Source: Dokdonia donghaensis DSW-1 (GTDB taxonomy: Bacteria > Bacteroidota > Bacteroidia > Flavobacteriales > Flavobacteriaceae). From it: a stretch of 64,000 nucleotides of DNA. The stretch spans positions 2,241,501-2,305,500 of the forward strand of contig NZ_CP015125.1 in NCBI RefSeq assembly GCF_001653755.1, read 5' to 3'. Numbering within the stretch: position 1 is the stretch's first letter; each line of letters starts with the position of its first letter. The position numbers and the translations under genes are program-made. Below, in pieces: positions 43,958 to 53,029 of the stretch. Below the pieces are notes generated by a model. That model saw only the letters and a list, made by a program, of their open reading frames with translations. It made no database searches and was not told where the DNA came from.

Positions 43958-44055
43958 TAAATAGTAGTCGTATATGTATTACAAAAATAACGTGAGTACG
44001 GCGTCTTTGCATCTTTAGTACTCATAAATATTGGTTAAACTATGTAGGGCTCGGT

Positions 44056-44529
44056 TTATTGATGATGATAAGGTTCTCCTTTTAAAATGGTAAACCCTCT
44101 ATAAATTTGCTCTGTGATAAATAAACGTACCATCTGGTGGGAGAAGGTCATTTGTGACAAAGATACTTTACCTATCGCTTTATTGTAAACTTCTTGAGAA
44201 AAACCATAGGGACCTCCTATCACAAAGACTAAAGTTTTTATACCACTGTTCATCTTTTTTTGTAAAAACTTAGAAAACCCCACGCTAGAAAATAATTTGC
44301 CATTCTCGTCAAAGAGCACAAGGTGGTCATAGGGGCCCAATTTTGAAAGTATGAGGGCACCTTCTTTAGTCTTTTGCTCTTGCTCACTGAGATTTTTTAC
44401 ATTCTTTATATCTGGAAGAGTCTCAATATTGTATTTAATATAAAAATTCAAGCGCTTGCTGTACTCATCTACGAGTGCCTGTAGCTGCTTGTTATCTGTC
44501 TTACCTACGCATAGAAGTTTTATATTCAT
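44056..44529 (-). CDS. rlmH: 23S rRNA (pseudouridine1915-N3)-methyltransferase RlmH
   Basis: 157 residues from ATG 44529, the usual RlmH length; an in-frame upstream ATG adds five residues. FVIGGPYGFS (SAM loop) and HQMVRLFITEQIYRGFTILKGEPYHH (C-terminal knot and tail) are diagnostic. It methylates pseudouridine 1915 in helix 69 of the large subunit. Divergent from nadC. Confidence 0.95.
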   Translation of the reverse strand: MNIKLLCVGKTDNKQLQALVDEYSKRLNFYIKYNIETLPDIKNVKNLSEQEQKTKEGALILSKLGPYDHLVLFDENGKLFSSVGFSKFLQKKMNSGIKTLVFVIGGPYGFSQEVYNKAIGKVSLSQMTFSHQMVRLFITEQIYRGFTILKGEPYHHQ

Positions 44530-44610
44530 TTTGTAAAAATACAAATCTCTCTATGACGATGGATGTGTTTGTGTTTCCTTATTTTTACAGAAACCGTATT
44601 TTATATTTTT

Positions 44611-45471
44611 ATGATAACAGAAGCGCAGTTTCAGCTTGAGATAGATGGTATAATTTCTAATGCAATAAGAGAAGATGTAGGTGATGGAGATCACAGCAGT
44701 CTGGCTTGTATACCGGCAGATGCAACGGGTAAGGCTAAGTTACTGGTAAAGGATGAGGGGATTCTTGCAGGTTGCGCTTTCGCGAAAGCGGTATTTTCCT
44801 ACGTAGATGACAGCCTCGTAGTAGAAGATGTACATACAGATGGTGACCAGGTAAAGTATGGAGACATTGCATTTTACGTATCTGGCTCGAGCCAAAGTAT
44901 TTTAAAGGCAGAGCGACTGGTGCTTAACGCAATGCAACGTATGAGCGCCATAGCGACCAAAACAAAGTTCTTTGTAAACCTACTCGAGGGAACAGGCACA
45001 AAAATACTCGACACCAGAAAGACCACTCCAGGTATACGCGCCTTAGAAAAATGGGCAGTAAAAATAGGAGGGGGAGAAAATCATCGTTTTGCACTGTATG
45101 ATATGATTATGCTTAAGGATAATCACATAGACTTTGCTGGAGGAGTGACTAAGGCGATACTTAAAACTGCAGCTTATCTTAAAACGGAAAATCGAGATCT
45201 TAAAATAATCGTAGAGGCGAGAAGCCTTGAGGAGATAGAAGAGATTCTTGAAAATCACGAGCACGTATACCGTATTCTTATAGATAATTTTAATTATGAA
45301 GATACGCGTAAGGCGGTTGCTCTTATAGGTGATAAATGCCTTACAGAATCTTCTGGTGGTATTAATGAAGAGACCATACGTGAGTATGCACTTTGTGGTG
45401 TAGATTATATTTCTAGTGGAGCACTTACTCACTCTGTTTATAATCTAGATTTAAGCCTTAAAGCGGTATAA
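44611..45471 (+). CDS. nadC: Nicotinate-nucleotide pyrophosphorylase NadC
   Basis: 286 residues from ATG 44611, where the family N-terminus (ITEAQFQLEIDGIISNAIREDVGDGD) begins. It converts quinolinate to nicotinate mononucleotide. TRKTTPGIRALEKWAVKIGGGENHR and MLKDNHI carry the active site. An iterated palindrome encodes AFAKA at residues 56-60. Its stop overlaps the YihY start by one base (TAATG). Confidence 0.95.
   Translation: MITEAQFQLEIDGIISNAIREDVGDGDHSSLACIPADATGKAKLLVKDEGILAGCAFAKAVFSYVDDSLVVEDVHTDGDQVKYGDIAFYVSGSSQSILKAERLVLNAMQRMSAIATKTKFFVNLLEGTGTKILDTRKTTPGIRALEKWAVKIGGGENHRFALYDMIMLKDNHIDFAGGVTKAILKTAAYLKTENRDLKIIVEARSLEEIEEILENHEHVYRILIDNFNYEDTRKAVALIGDKCLTESSGGINEETIREYALCGVDYISSGALTHSVYNLDLSLKAV
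44776..44789. repeat. Iterated palindrome, copy 16 (inside nadC)
   Basis: Exact copy; frame giving AFAKA. Confidence 0.95.
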
Positions 45472-46412
45472 TGGCTTCAGACAAGACCTTAGAGCAACGC
45501 CTTATGCGGTTCAAGCCTTTTTGCTGGATCGTAGCAATGCTAGATAAGGTGGTGATTCCTGGTTTTGAAGGGATGACTTTACTAAACTTGTCACGCGCTT
45601 ACTTTACTGGTATTATAAAGGGTGCGCTGGGATCTAGAGCAGGATCTATTGCTTATAGTTTTTTTATGGCCATTTTTCCTGCGCTTATATTTGTGCTTAA
45701 TCTTATACCTTATGTACCTGTGCCAGACTTTGATATTAAGTTTATGGCGTTTATTTATGAGCTCATACCATCACAGTCACTAGATTTTTTTAGGCCTATT
45801 ATAAGTGATATTGCACAAAATGAGCGTGCAGGTTTGCTGTCTGTAGCTGGTCTTCTTGCTTTGTTTCTTACGGCAAATGGTATTAACTCCATTTTTAGTG
45901 GTTTTGAGGGTTCTCATTACAATGAGATTAATCGAAGCTTTTTTAGGCAGTATGCTGTGGCTATAGCGACCTCTATTATCTTGGCATTGTTGTTGGTTAC
46001 TACTATATCAGTAGTTGTTTATTTTGAGTATTTACTCGTTTCTCTCAAGGAGAGAGACTTTATGAGTACAGACTTAGATATAACATTGCTATCGGTTGGA
46101 AAAAATGTTTTTGTATTGATAATGATATATGCTGTGATTGCAACACTCTATTATTTTGGTACCAAAGAGGGGCGCAAAAGCAGATTTTTTTCACCAGGTG
46201 CATTAATGACTACTATATTATTTATGATAACCACGTACCTTTTTGGTATTTATATCGACACTTTTGGAAGATATAATGAGTTGTATGGCTCAATTGGTGC
46301 ATTATTGATAATGATGCTTTATATTTGGTTGAACTCTAATCTTATATTATTAGGATTTGAGCTCAATGCAACATTGCAAAAACTAAGGATATTACACAAA
46401 AAACCTAATTAA
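45471..46412 (+). CDS. YihY/BrkB-family inner membrane protein
   Basis: A 313-residue protein with about six membrane helices and the YihY pattern (GSRAGSIAYSFFMAIFPALIF; LYGSIGALLIMMLYIWLNSNLILLG). The YihY/BrkB family was once called RNase BN, which is not supported; its role is unclear. Translationally coupled to nadC. Confidence 0.87.
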   Translation: MASDKTLEQRLMRFKPFCWIVAMLDKVVIPGFEGMTLLNLSRAYFTGIIKGALGSRAGSIAYSFFMAIFPALIFVLNLIPYVPVPDFDIKFMAFIYELIPSQSLDFFRPIISDIAQNERAGLLSVAGLLALFLTANGINSIFSGFEGSHYNEINRSFFRQYAVAIATSIILALLLVTTISVVVYFEYLLVSLKERDFMSTDLDITLLSVGKNVFVLIMIYAVIATLYYFGTKEGRKSRFFSPGALMTTILFMITTYLFGIYIDTFGRYNELYGSIGALLIMMLYIWLNSNLILLGFELNATLQKLRILHKKPN

Positions 46413-46431
46413 ATTAACACAAACGTAAATT

Positions 46432-46995
46432 ATGAAGAAGTATTTATTAGCACTAGTAGCAGTATGTAGTCTTACTTTTAGTCAAGCTCAAACAGTTGTA
46501 GGTGATGCAACATTACCTAACACAATGACTGTAGAAGGAACAGATCTCGTTTTAAACGGTGCGGGAATGAGAGAAAAAGTAATTTTTGATCTTTACGCGG
46601 GAGGATTATACCTAGCCTCAAAAAAGAGTGATGCGGCTGCTATTGTAAACGCAGATGAGACAATGGCTATGAAGCTAGATATCGTTTCTGGTATGGTGTC
46701 AAGTAAGAAAATGATAGGAGCAGTAGATGATGGTTTTGACGCTTCTATGAATGGAGACACAAGCTCCTTAGATGCACAAATCACAAAATTTAAAGGTTTC
46801 TTTAGCGATAAGATTGTAAAAACAAACGTTTTTGATATTGCTTATGTAAAAGGAAAAGGAACTGTTGTTAGTAAAAACGGTAAAGAAGTAGGAATGATAC
46901 CAGGATTAGAATTCAAAAAAGCACTTTTTGGAATTTGGTTAGGAAGCAACCCTGCAGATGATGATCTTAAAGAAGCGATGCTAGGTAAAAACTAG
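46432..46995 (+). CDS. Chalcone isomerase-like exported protein
   Basis: A 187-residue protein with a signal peptide (cleavage near SQA-Q) and a chalcone-isomerase-like domain (about 25-180): NGAGMREKVIFDLYAGGLYLA and GLEFKKALFGIWLGSNPAD are the characteristic blocks. In bacteria these domains are often non-catalytic. Shares direction with yihY, 20 bases downstream. Confidence 0.85.
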   Translation: MKKYLLALVAVCSLTFSQAQTVVGDATLPNTMTVEGTDLVLNGAGMREKVIFDLYAGGLYLASKKSDAAAIVNADETMAMKLDIVSGMVSSKKMIGAVDDGFDASMNGDTSSLDAQITKFKGFFSDKIVKTNVFDIAYVKGKGTVVSKNGKEVGMIPGLEFKKALFGIWLGSNPADDDLKEAMLGKN

Positions 46996-47014
46996 TAAAT
47001 TTCATCTTTTATAG

Positions 47015-47046
47015 AAAATGGCGATTCTCAAGAATTGCCATTTTTT
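47015..47046 (+). terminator. Terminator after the chalcone isomerase-like gene
   Basis: Fourteen-base stem AAAATGGCGATTCT / AGAATTGCCATTTT (one G-U), two-base loop, then T-run. Confidence 0.82.
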
Positions 47047-47076
47047 GGTTTTAAAAACAAAGACACTTATCAAATT

Positions 47077-47508
47077 ATGAAGTACTTAATTAGTTTATTT
47101 ATTGTATTACTGTTTACCGCAAGCGCTGTGGCGCAGCAAGACGCTGTTTTTGGTAAGTGGAAAACTATAGATGATGAGACTGGTGAGGCAAAATCTATTG
47201 TAGAGATTTATAAAAAGGGTGATAAAGTTTATGGTAAGATTATAGACATACTTAACCCTCAAGATCGAGATAAACTATGTATTTACTGCGAGGGTGAAGA
47301 TTATAACAAGCCTGTACTTGGTCTGGATATTATTAAAAACCTAGAAAGAGATGATGACGAGTATACAGGAGGTACTGTTTTTGATCCAGAAAAAGGGAAA
47401 ACCTATAAGGCAAAAATTTGGATAGAAAATGATAATCCAGATAAGCTCTATCTTAGGGGTTATATTGCCTTCTTATATAGAACTCAAGAGTGGATACGCG
47501 TTAAGTAA
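47077..47508 (+). CDS. DUF2147 exported protein
   Basis: 143 residues from ATG 47077, where MKYLISLFIVLLFTASAVAQ is a signal peptide; the longer frame would begin inside the terminator region. The mature part matches DUF2147 (VFGKWKTIDDETGEAKSIVEIY, GKTYKAKIWI, GYIAFLYRTQEWIRV), a calycin-like small barrel. LCIYC gives a vicinal-type cysteine pair. Role unknown. Confidence 0.88.
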   Translation: MKYLISLFIVLLFTASAVAQQDAVFGKWKTIDDETGEAKSIVEIYKKGDKVYGKIIDILNPQDRDKLCIYCEGEDYNKPVLGLDIIKNLERDDDEYTGGTVFDPEKGKTYKAKIWIENDNPDKLYLRGYIAFLYRTQEWIRVK

Positions 47509-47528
47509 CATTATAATTATTCATAATG

Positions 47529-47563
47529 AGAGCCGCTTTTGTAAAGATTGCGGCTCTTTTTTT
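47529..47563 (+). terminator. Terminator of the DUF2147 gene
   Basis: Stem AGAGCCGC / GCGGCTCT, 13-base loop, then seven T. Confidence 0.85.
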
Positions 47564-47622
47564 GTGCTATGCTTTCGCAAAACTTTACTTAACAGTACTT
47601 TTGAAATACACACTGCTCATTT

Positions 47623-50079
47623 ATGCCCCACTTTATAGACGTCATACTTCCTATACCTGTAGAAAATACGTTTACCTACCTCGTCTCAGAGGCAGAATAT
47701 AATTACATACAGAAAGGAATGCGTGTTGCAGTTCCTTTTGGTAAAAAGAAAGTGTACGCCTCTATCGTAAAAAATAAGCACACTAATGCTCCCACAATCT
47801 ATGAGGCAAAGGAAATTCAGCAAATTTTAGATGAAGATCCTATAGTTACAGAACAGCAACTCACATTCTGGTCTTGGATTGCAAATTATTATATGTGTAC
47901 CGAGGGGGAAGTGATGCGAGCAGCATTACCCAAAGCATTTTTACTAGAGAGTGAGACCGTTATAAGGCTCAAGTCTGATGGTCTTGTAATTAATGATGAA
48001 GAGCTTCAAGATGATGAGTTTCTAATTTATGAAGCATTACAACATCGCTCAGAGCTTAAAGTGCACGAAGTGATGGATATTCTTGATAAAAAGAAAATAC
48101 TACCTTCTATACAGCGCCTTATAGATCAAGGGGTTTTAGAAATGCAAGAAGAGATTTACGAGCAGTATGTCCCTAAGCTTGTAAAGTTTATTACAATAGC
48201 CCCAGAGTATGACAGTGAGGAGGCTTTGCCTGTTATTCTAGAAGAATTATCTCGCGCACCAAAACAAAGAGAGATGGTGCTCACTTTTTTTTCGCTTAAA
48301 GCGAAAACTAACAAACCCATATCTTCACAAGAGTTGCAAAAAGCATCTGGAGCAACCGCTAGTCAGCTCAACGCGCTGGTAGATAAAGGAGTTTTTCAAA
48401 CATATCAAAAACGCCAAGATAGAGTAGGGTTTGAGGGAGAAGTTTTTGAGACGAAGACTCTCAACACTTATCAAGCAACAGCATTGTCTGAGATTAAAAC
48501 ACATTTTGAAACAAAAGACGTTACATTATTACACGGTGTAACTGCTTCTGGTAAGACAGAAATCTATGTTCAGCTCATAGAAGAAATGCTTGCAACTGGA
48601 GATCAAATTCTATATCTCCTCCCGGAGATTGCTCTTACCACACAGTTAATAAGTAGGCTGCAAACTTATTTTGGAGAAAGAGTGGCTATATTTCATTCTA
48701 AGTATTCTGTAAATGAGCGAGTAGAAGTATGGAATAATGTCCTAAAAAAAATGGACAAGGCCCAAATCATTATTGGAGCGAGAAGTGCATTACTACTACC
48801 GTTTAGAGATTTAAAACTTATTGTGGTAGATGAAGAGCACGAGAGTAGCTTTAAGCAATATGATCCCGCACCAAGGTATCACGCTCGCGACTGTGCTATT
48901 GTGCTAGGAGCATTTTTTAAAGCCAAAGTCTTATTAGGTTCTGCAACGCCATCTATCGAGACCGTTTATAATGCCCAGAGCGGAAAGTATGGGTATGTCT
49001 CTTTAAAACAGCGTCACGGTAATATTTTAATGCCAGAAATTAACCTTGTAGATATCAAAGAGAAGTCTCGTAAAAGAGAGATGACAGGGCACTTTTCTGA
49101 TACACTATTACGAGCAATTACAGATGCACTGGCACTAGGTGAGCAGGTTATTTTATTTCAAAACAGGCGTGGTTTTTCTCCTATTTTAGAGTGTAATACT
49201 TGTGGGCACGCTCCACAATGTCCTAATTGTGATGTGAGTCTTACCTATCATAAGTATAGATCACAACTTCGTTGTCATTATTGTGGTTACAACATTGCCC
49301 TACAGCAAAAGTGTATGGCCTGTGGTAGCACAGATCTCACAACTAAGGGATTTGGTACAGAACAAATAGAAGCAGAGCTCAAGGAGTTGTATCCAGATAA
49401 CAATATCGCTCGTATGGACTCAGACACCACAAGAGGTAAGTATGGTTTTGAGAAACTTATAACAGCTTTTGAGCAAGAGCAAATAGATATTTTAGTAGGC
49501 ACGCAAATGCTTACCAAAGGGTTAGACTTTAGAAACGTAACCTTAGTAGGAATTATGAATGCAGATAGTATGCTCAACTTCCCAGACTTTAGAGCACACG
49601 AGCGTAGCTATCAATTAATTGCTCAGGTATCAGGTAGGGCAGGGCGTACCGAAAAGCAAGGTAAAGTACTTGTGCAGACTTATAATCCTTATCATCAAAT
49701 CTTACAGCAGGTTTCTTCAAATAAATTTGAAGAGATGTATAAAGAGCAATTAGAAGAGCGTCGCAACTTTAAGTATCCACCTTTTCATAGGTTGATACGC
49801 ATTACATTAAAACATAGAGATTATCAAAAAATAGATGAATCTAGTATTTGGCTATCTAAGGCATTGCGACAAACGCTAGGTGCAGAGGCGGTACTAGGTC
49901 CAGAAACACCATCTATAGCAAGAATAAGAAATCTCTACAGGCGTAATATCCTTATTAAAATAAGTAGAAAACAAAATTTACTCGAAACCAAAAAAACCAT
50001 AGGTAGAGTAGTGACAAGTTTTAATGCTATTGCTCAGTATCGTAGTGTTCGATTAGTCGTAGATGTAGATTGTTATTAG
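47623..50079 (+). CDS. priA: Primosomal protein PriA
   Basis: An 818-residue superfamily 2 helicase for restart of stalled replication forks. N-terminal DNA-binding domain, Walker A GVTASGKTE (about 306-314), DEEH motif, and the zinc-binding Cys set (CNTCGHAPQCPNCD, CHYC, CMAC; about residues 525-570). FGTEQIEAEL and SGRAGRTEKQG complete the helicase domain. Length is normal. Confidence 0.96.
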   Translation: MPHFIDVILPIPVENTFTYLVSEAEYNYIQKGMRVAVPFGKKKVYASIVKNKHTNAPTIYEAKEIQQILDEDPIVTEQQLTFWSWIANYYMCTEGEVMRAALPKAFLLESETVIRLKSDGLVINDEELQDDEFLIYEALQHRSELKVHEVMDILDKKKILPSIQRLIDQGVLEMQEEIYEQYVPKLVKFITIAPEYDSEEALPVILEELSRAPKQREMVLTFFSLKAKTNKPISSQELQKASGATASQLNALVDKGVFQTYQKRQDRVGFEGEVFETKTLNTYQATALSEIKTHFETKDVTLLHGVTASGKTEIYVQLIEEMLATGDQILYLLPEIALTTQLISRLQTYFGERVAIFHSKYSVNERVEVWNNVLKKMDKAQIIIGARSALLLPFRDLKLIVVDEEHESSFKQYDPAPRYHARDCAIVLGAFFKAKVLLGSATPSIETVYNAQSGKYGYVSLKQRHGNILMPEINLVDIKEKSRKREMTGHFSDTLLRAITDALALGEQVILFQNRRGFSPILECNTCGHAPQCPNCDVSLTYHKYRSQLRCHYCGYNIALQQKCMACGSTDLTTKGFGTEQIEAELKELYPDNNIARMDSDTTRGKYGFEKLITAFEQEQIDILVGTQMLTKGLDFRNVTLVGIMNADSMLNFPDFRAHERSYQLIAQVSGRAGRTEKQGKVLVQTYNPYHQILQQVSSNKFEEMYKEQLEERRNFKYPPFHRLIRITLKHRDYQKIDESSIWLSKALRQTLGAEAVLGPETPSIARIRNLYRRNILIKISRKQNLLETKKTIGRVVTSFNAIAQYRSVRLVVDVDCY

Positions 50080-50083
50080 GCAG

Positions 50084-50112
50084 AAAAAAACCACTCATTG
50101 AGTGGTTTTTTT
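50084..50112. terminator. Bidirectional terminator after priA
   Basis: Stem CCACTC / GAGTGG with A and T runs on each side. Confidence 0.87.
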
Positions 50113-50128
50113 ATATTAAAATCTACTT

Positions 50129-50830
50129 TTAAGCAGAGAGCGCATCTATAAGCTCAGATTTTTTATGTCTAGATAGCGGTATTTTCTCCCCATCTATCTC
50201 AATATTTCTACTGTTGTACTTATCTACCTTGTCTATATTTATAATATAAGACTTGTGTATACGCATAAAACGTTCTGGAGGTAATTGTGCAACAAAAGAT
50301 TTCATCGTCGCAAGCACAACAATAGGGTCGTGCACAGTTACAAGTTTCACATAATCTCCAAGAGCAGTAATATACTTAAGCTCGTTAAGCATCACCTTTT
50401 TCTTTTTTAGGTTACTTTTTACAAAAATGTAATCATCATCTTCTACCGCACCTTCGGTTTTTAGTTTATGAAGACTTATTGCTTTGTAAACAGCATTTGT
50501 AAAACGATCCTTAGTAAGAGGCTTACGTAAATAATCTATAGCATTATAATTAAAGGCCTTGTAAGCATACTTTGTTTTACCAGTTACAAATATAATTTGT
50601 GGTTTGTGTATGAGGTCATCTAGTAGGTCAAACCCAGAGAGTATAGGCATTTCAATATCTAAGAAGATAAGATCAACCTTTGTTTCTAAAAGACCATTCT
50701 TTGTTTCAATGGCATTGTTATATTCGGCTACTAATCTTAGGTTAGGATGATCATTAATCATCTTTACAATAGCCAGTCGTTGTAAGCTAGAATCATCTAC
50801 AACTGCACAATCTAATAATACTCCGTCCAC
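50129..50830 (-). CDS. LytTR response regulator
   Basis: A 233-residue two-domain regulator: receiver (about residues 8-120) with phospho-Asp in LIFLDIEMP (about 56) and Lys in YLRKP; and a LytTR DNA-binding domain (about 140-233; MRIHKSYIINIDKVDKYN). GTG at 50830 is the likely start. No histidine kinase is adjacent, so its partner is unlinked. Convergent with priA. Confidence 0.9.
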   Translation of the reverse strand: MDGVLLDCAVVDDSSLQRLAIVKMINDHPNLRLVAEYNNAIETKNGLLETKVDLIFLDIEMPILSGFDLLDDLIHKPQIIFVTGKTKYAYKAFNYNAIDYLRKPLTKDRFTNAVYKAISLHKLKTEGAVEDDDYIFVKSNLKKKKVMLNELKYITALGDYVKLVTVHDPIVVLATMKSFVAQLPPERFMRIHKSYIINIDKVDKYNSRNIEIDGEKIPLSRHKKSELIDALSA

Positions 50831-51240
50831 AGTGATTTATTTGTTTAATAGGTTAAGCACGTCAATATTAGGTAAAAAACTCCATAAAACCAACAAAAAA
50901 GTGACTTTCATCGGATAATTACGTTTTTTGTCGAGCTGCTATTTCTAAAAATTATGATTGTTAAAATCTATGTGAAGCCACAGTATTGGTAGTGAGCGTA
51001 ATGTGGCTTGATAAGTCTCATATCATATAATTCTTACAAAATGATTACTAAAAATTTAACATATATAATTTTTAACAGTCTGAATGTAAGTTAAATAATG
51101 ACTATACTCTAGTTGTATGTTATAGTAGGTTGTCTTACAAAAACTGTAATGTTTACGCTTTCGCGAAAGCGTAAGTCTATACCTTATAAATTATACTTCT
51201 TACAAGGGAAGAAGTTTTTCTGAATATATATTAATAGCTA
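50831..51240. other. Gene-poor spacer (about 410 bases)
   Basis: No convincing coding frame. It contains a hairpin-forming segment (50975-50982 with 51002-51009: AAGCCACA / TGTGGCTT), one palindrome copy (51157-51170), and a small hairpin (51195-51215, ACTTCTT / AAGAAGT) before four T. The first could belong to a small RNA or to the leader of the LytTR gene; neither is proven. Confidence 0.5.
51157..51170. repeat. Iterated palindrome, copy 17 (intergenic)
   Basis: Exact copy, upstream of the rpsF promoter; outer bases TTAC/GTAA extend the symmetry. Confidence 0.95.
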
Positions 51241-51271
51241 TTTGAAAATCAAAAGAGAATCCTTACTTTTG
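51241..51271 (+). promoter_or_regulatory. Promoter of rpsF-rpsR-rplI
   Basis: TTTG (51241-51244), exactly 19 bases, then TACTTTTG (51264-51271): a full match to the Bacteroidota housekeeping promoter, about 30 bases before rpsF. Confidence 0.82.
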
Positions 51272-51299
51272 CACTCATTTTTAATTTAACTCATATTAT

Positions 51300-51641
51300 A
51301 TGAACCATTACGAAACTGTTTTCATCTTGAATCCCGTTTTATCTGATGATCAGATAAAGGAAACAGTAAAGAAGTACGAAGGACTTCTTAAAGAAAAGGG
51401 TGCTAAGATGATTAGTAAAGAGGATTGGGGCTTAAAAAAGCTTGCATATCCTATCCAAAACAAGAAAAGCGGTTTTTACCACTTACTTGAATTTACTGTT
51501 GATGGACAAGCTATCAATGATTACGAACTAGCTTTTCGCCGTGACGAGCGCGTTATGCGTTACCTTACGGTAGCTATGGATAAGCACGCGATCTCGTGGG
51601 CTGAAAGAAGACGTGAAAAACTAAAAAAGCAAAAAGCGTAA
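51300..51641 (+). CDS. rpsF: 30S ribosomal protein S6
   Basis: A 113-residue S6. NHYETVFILNPVLSDDQIKETV and MISKEDWGLKKLAYPIQNKKSGFYHLLEF are diagnostic; DERVMRYLT closes the core. First gene of the conserved rpsF-rpsR-rplI order, 3 bases before rpsR. Confidence 0.97.
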   Translation: MNHYETVFILNPVLSDDQIKETVKKYEGLLKEKGAKMISKEDWGLKKLAYPIQNKKSGFYHLLEFTVDGQAINDYELAFRRDERVMRYLTVAMDKHAISWAERRREKLKKQKA

Positions 51642-51644
51642 GTT

Positions 51645-51941
51645 ATGGCATCTTTACAACAACAAGCAAAAGGAAAGAAGGACGGAGATATCAGATATCT
51701 TACTCCTCTTAATATTGAAACTAACAAAGCAAAGAAGTACTGTCGCTTTAAGAAGTCTGGTATCAAGTATGTAGATTACAAAGATGCAGACTGGCTAGCA
51801 GGTTTTGTAAACGAGCAAGGTAAATTGTTACCACGTCGTCTTACAGGAACTTCTTTAAAGTACCAACGTAAAGTGTCTGTAGCTGTAAAAAGAGCTCGTC
51901 ACCTTGCATTGATGCCTTATGTAACTGATTTATACAAATAG
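51645..51941 (+). CDS. rpsR: 30S ribosomal protein S18
   Basis: A 98-residue S18 with KKYCRFKKSGIKYVDYKD, LPRRLTGTSLKYQRKV and AVKRARHLALMPY, the conserved rRNA- and S6-binding segments. Confidence 0.97.
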   Translation: MASLQQQAKGKKDGDIRYLTPLNIETNKAKKYCRFKKSGIKYVDYKDADWLAGFVNEQGKLLPRRLTGTSLKYQRKVSVAVKRARHLALMPYVTDLYK

Positions 51942-51955
51942 AAACTAGATAACAG

Positions 51956-52408
51956 ATGGAACTTATATTAAAGAAGGACGTTGAGAATCTAGGATTTGCA
52001 GACGATATAGTACAGGTAAAAAATGGATACGGTAGAAATTACCTAATCCCTAACGGTCACGCAGTACTAGCTACGCCTAGCGCAAAGAAAGTACTTGCAG
52101 AAAACCTAAAGCAACGCGCTCACAAAGAGCAAAAAGTTGTAGATGATGCACAGAAGCAAGCAGATAAACTTAACGCTTTAGAAGTTAAGATATCAGCAAA
52201 AACTGGAGACGGAGACAAACTTTTCGGATCTATTACAAATGCAGATGTAGCAGAATACCTAGCAAAAGAAGGAGTAGAGGTAGACAAAAAGTATATCGCT
52301 ATCGCTGGTAACACAGTAAAACGTTTAGGTAACTATGAAGCAAAAGTACGTTTCCACAGAGATGTGGTAGCTACACTTCCTTTTGACGTAGTTGCAGAAG
52401 CAAACTAA
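51956..52408 (+). CDS. rplI: 50S ribosomal protein L9
   Basis: A 150-residue L9 with the N-terminal MELILKKDVENLGFADDIVQVKNGYGRNYLIP block, a connecting helix and the C-terminal domain (KLFGSITNADVAEYL). Normal length; last gene of the operon. Confidence 0.97.
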   Translation: MELILKKDVENLGFADDIVQVKNGYGRNYLIPNGHAVLATPSAKKVLAENLKQRAHKEQKVVDDAQKQADKLNALEVKISAKTGDGDKLFGSITNADVAEYLAKEGVEVDKKYIAIAGNTVKRLGNYEAKVRFHRDVVATLPFDVVAEAN

Positions 52409-52427
52409 GTCCTTAGGCACTTTATAC

Positions 52428-52461
52428 AAAACCGTTCTTATCTAATAAGGACGGTTTTTTT
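52428..52461 (+). terminator. Terminator of rpsF-rpsR-rplI
   Basis: Stem ACCGTTCTTAT / ATAAGGACGGT (one G-U), three-base loop, then seven T. Confidence 0.87.
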
Positions 52462-52508
52462 ATGAACTATATTTTTTAAATACGCTTACGCGAAAATTAT
52501 CACTCACA

Positions 52509-52985
52509 ATGAAATACGCTCGCCTTACAAAAGAACAACTAGAAGAACTACACCCAGAGTTTATAAACTTTCTAGCTACCCAATCTATCACTGCAGATGA
52601 GTGGGCAACTATTAAAGAAAACCAACCCCTCGTTGCAGAAGAAGAGATAGACGTCTTTTCTGACCTAGTATGGGAGGGTGTACTCACAAAGGCTCAATAC
52701 CTAGAGCATATCTCGCCTAACCAGATGCACCTTTTCTTTTTAAGAGAAAATAATATGGCACTTATAGCCATAAAAATTAATAAAGAAAACATAGATATCA
52801 CTACCGCAGAAGGGTATGGATGGCTTAAGGAAAACTTAGGTGATGATGATGTGGTATTTATGAGCGCAAGTAAAGACTATAGTGAAGACCGCAATGCAGA
52901 TAAGTTTAAACTCATAAGAGAAGGTGCTGTAATCACACGTGGCGATTTATACAAATGGTTTGAGCGCTTTGTAGATGTGAAGTAA
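52509..52985 (+). CDS. Flavobacterial conserved protein (DUF6495-like)
   Basis: A 158-residue acidic, soluble protein without signal peptide. Conserved-looking segments include LHPEFINFLATQSITADEWA and KFKLIREGAVITRGDLYKWFERF. I place it tentatively with DUF6495, a Flavobacteriia-specific family of unknown function. A degenerate palindrome (GCTTACGCGAAAAT, 52484-52497) lies 12 bases upstream of the ATG. Confidence 0.72.
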   Translation: MKYARLTKEQLEELHPEFINFLATQSITADEWATIKENQPLVAEEEIDVFSDLVWEGVLTKAQYLEHISPNQMHLFFLRENNMALIAIKINKENIDITTAEGYGWLKENLGDDDVVFMSASKDYSEDRNADKFKLIREGAVITRGDLYKWFERFVDVK

Positions 52986-53029
52986 TTATAATTCTTACAC
53001 CAGCAATAAATGTAAAATTGAGGATATGA

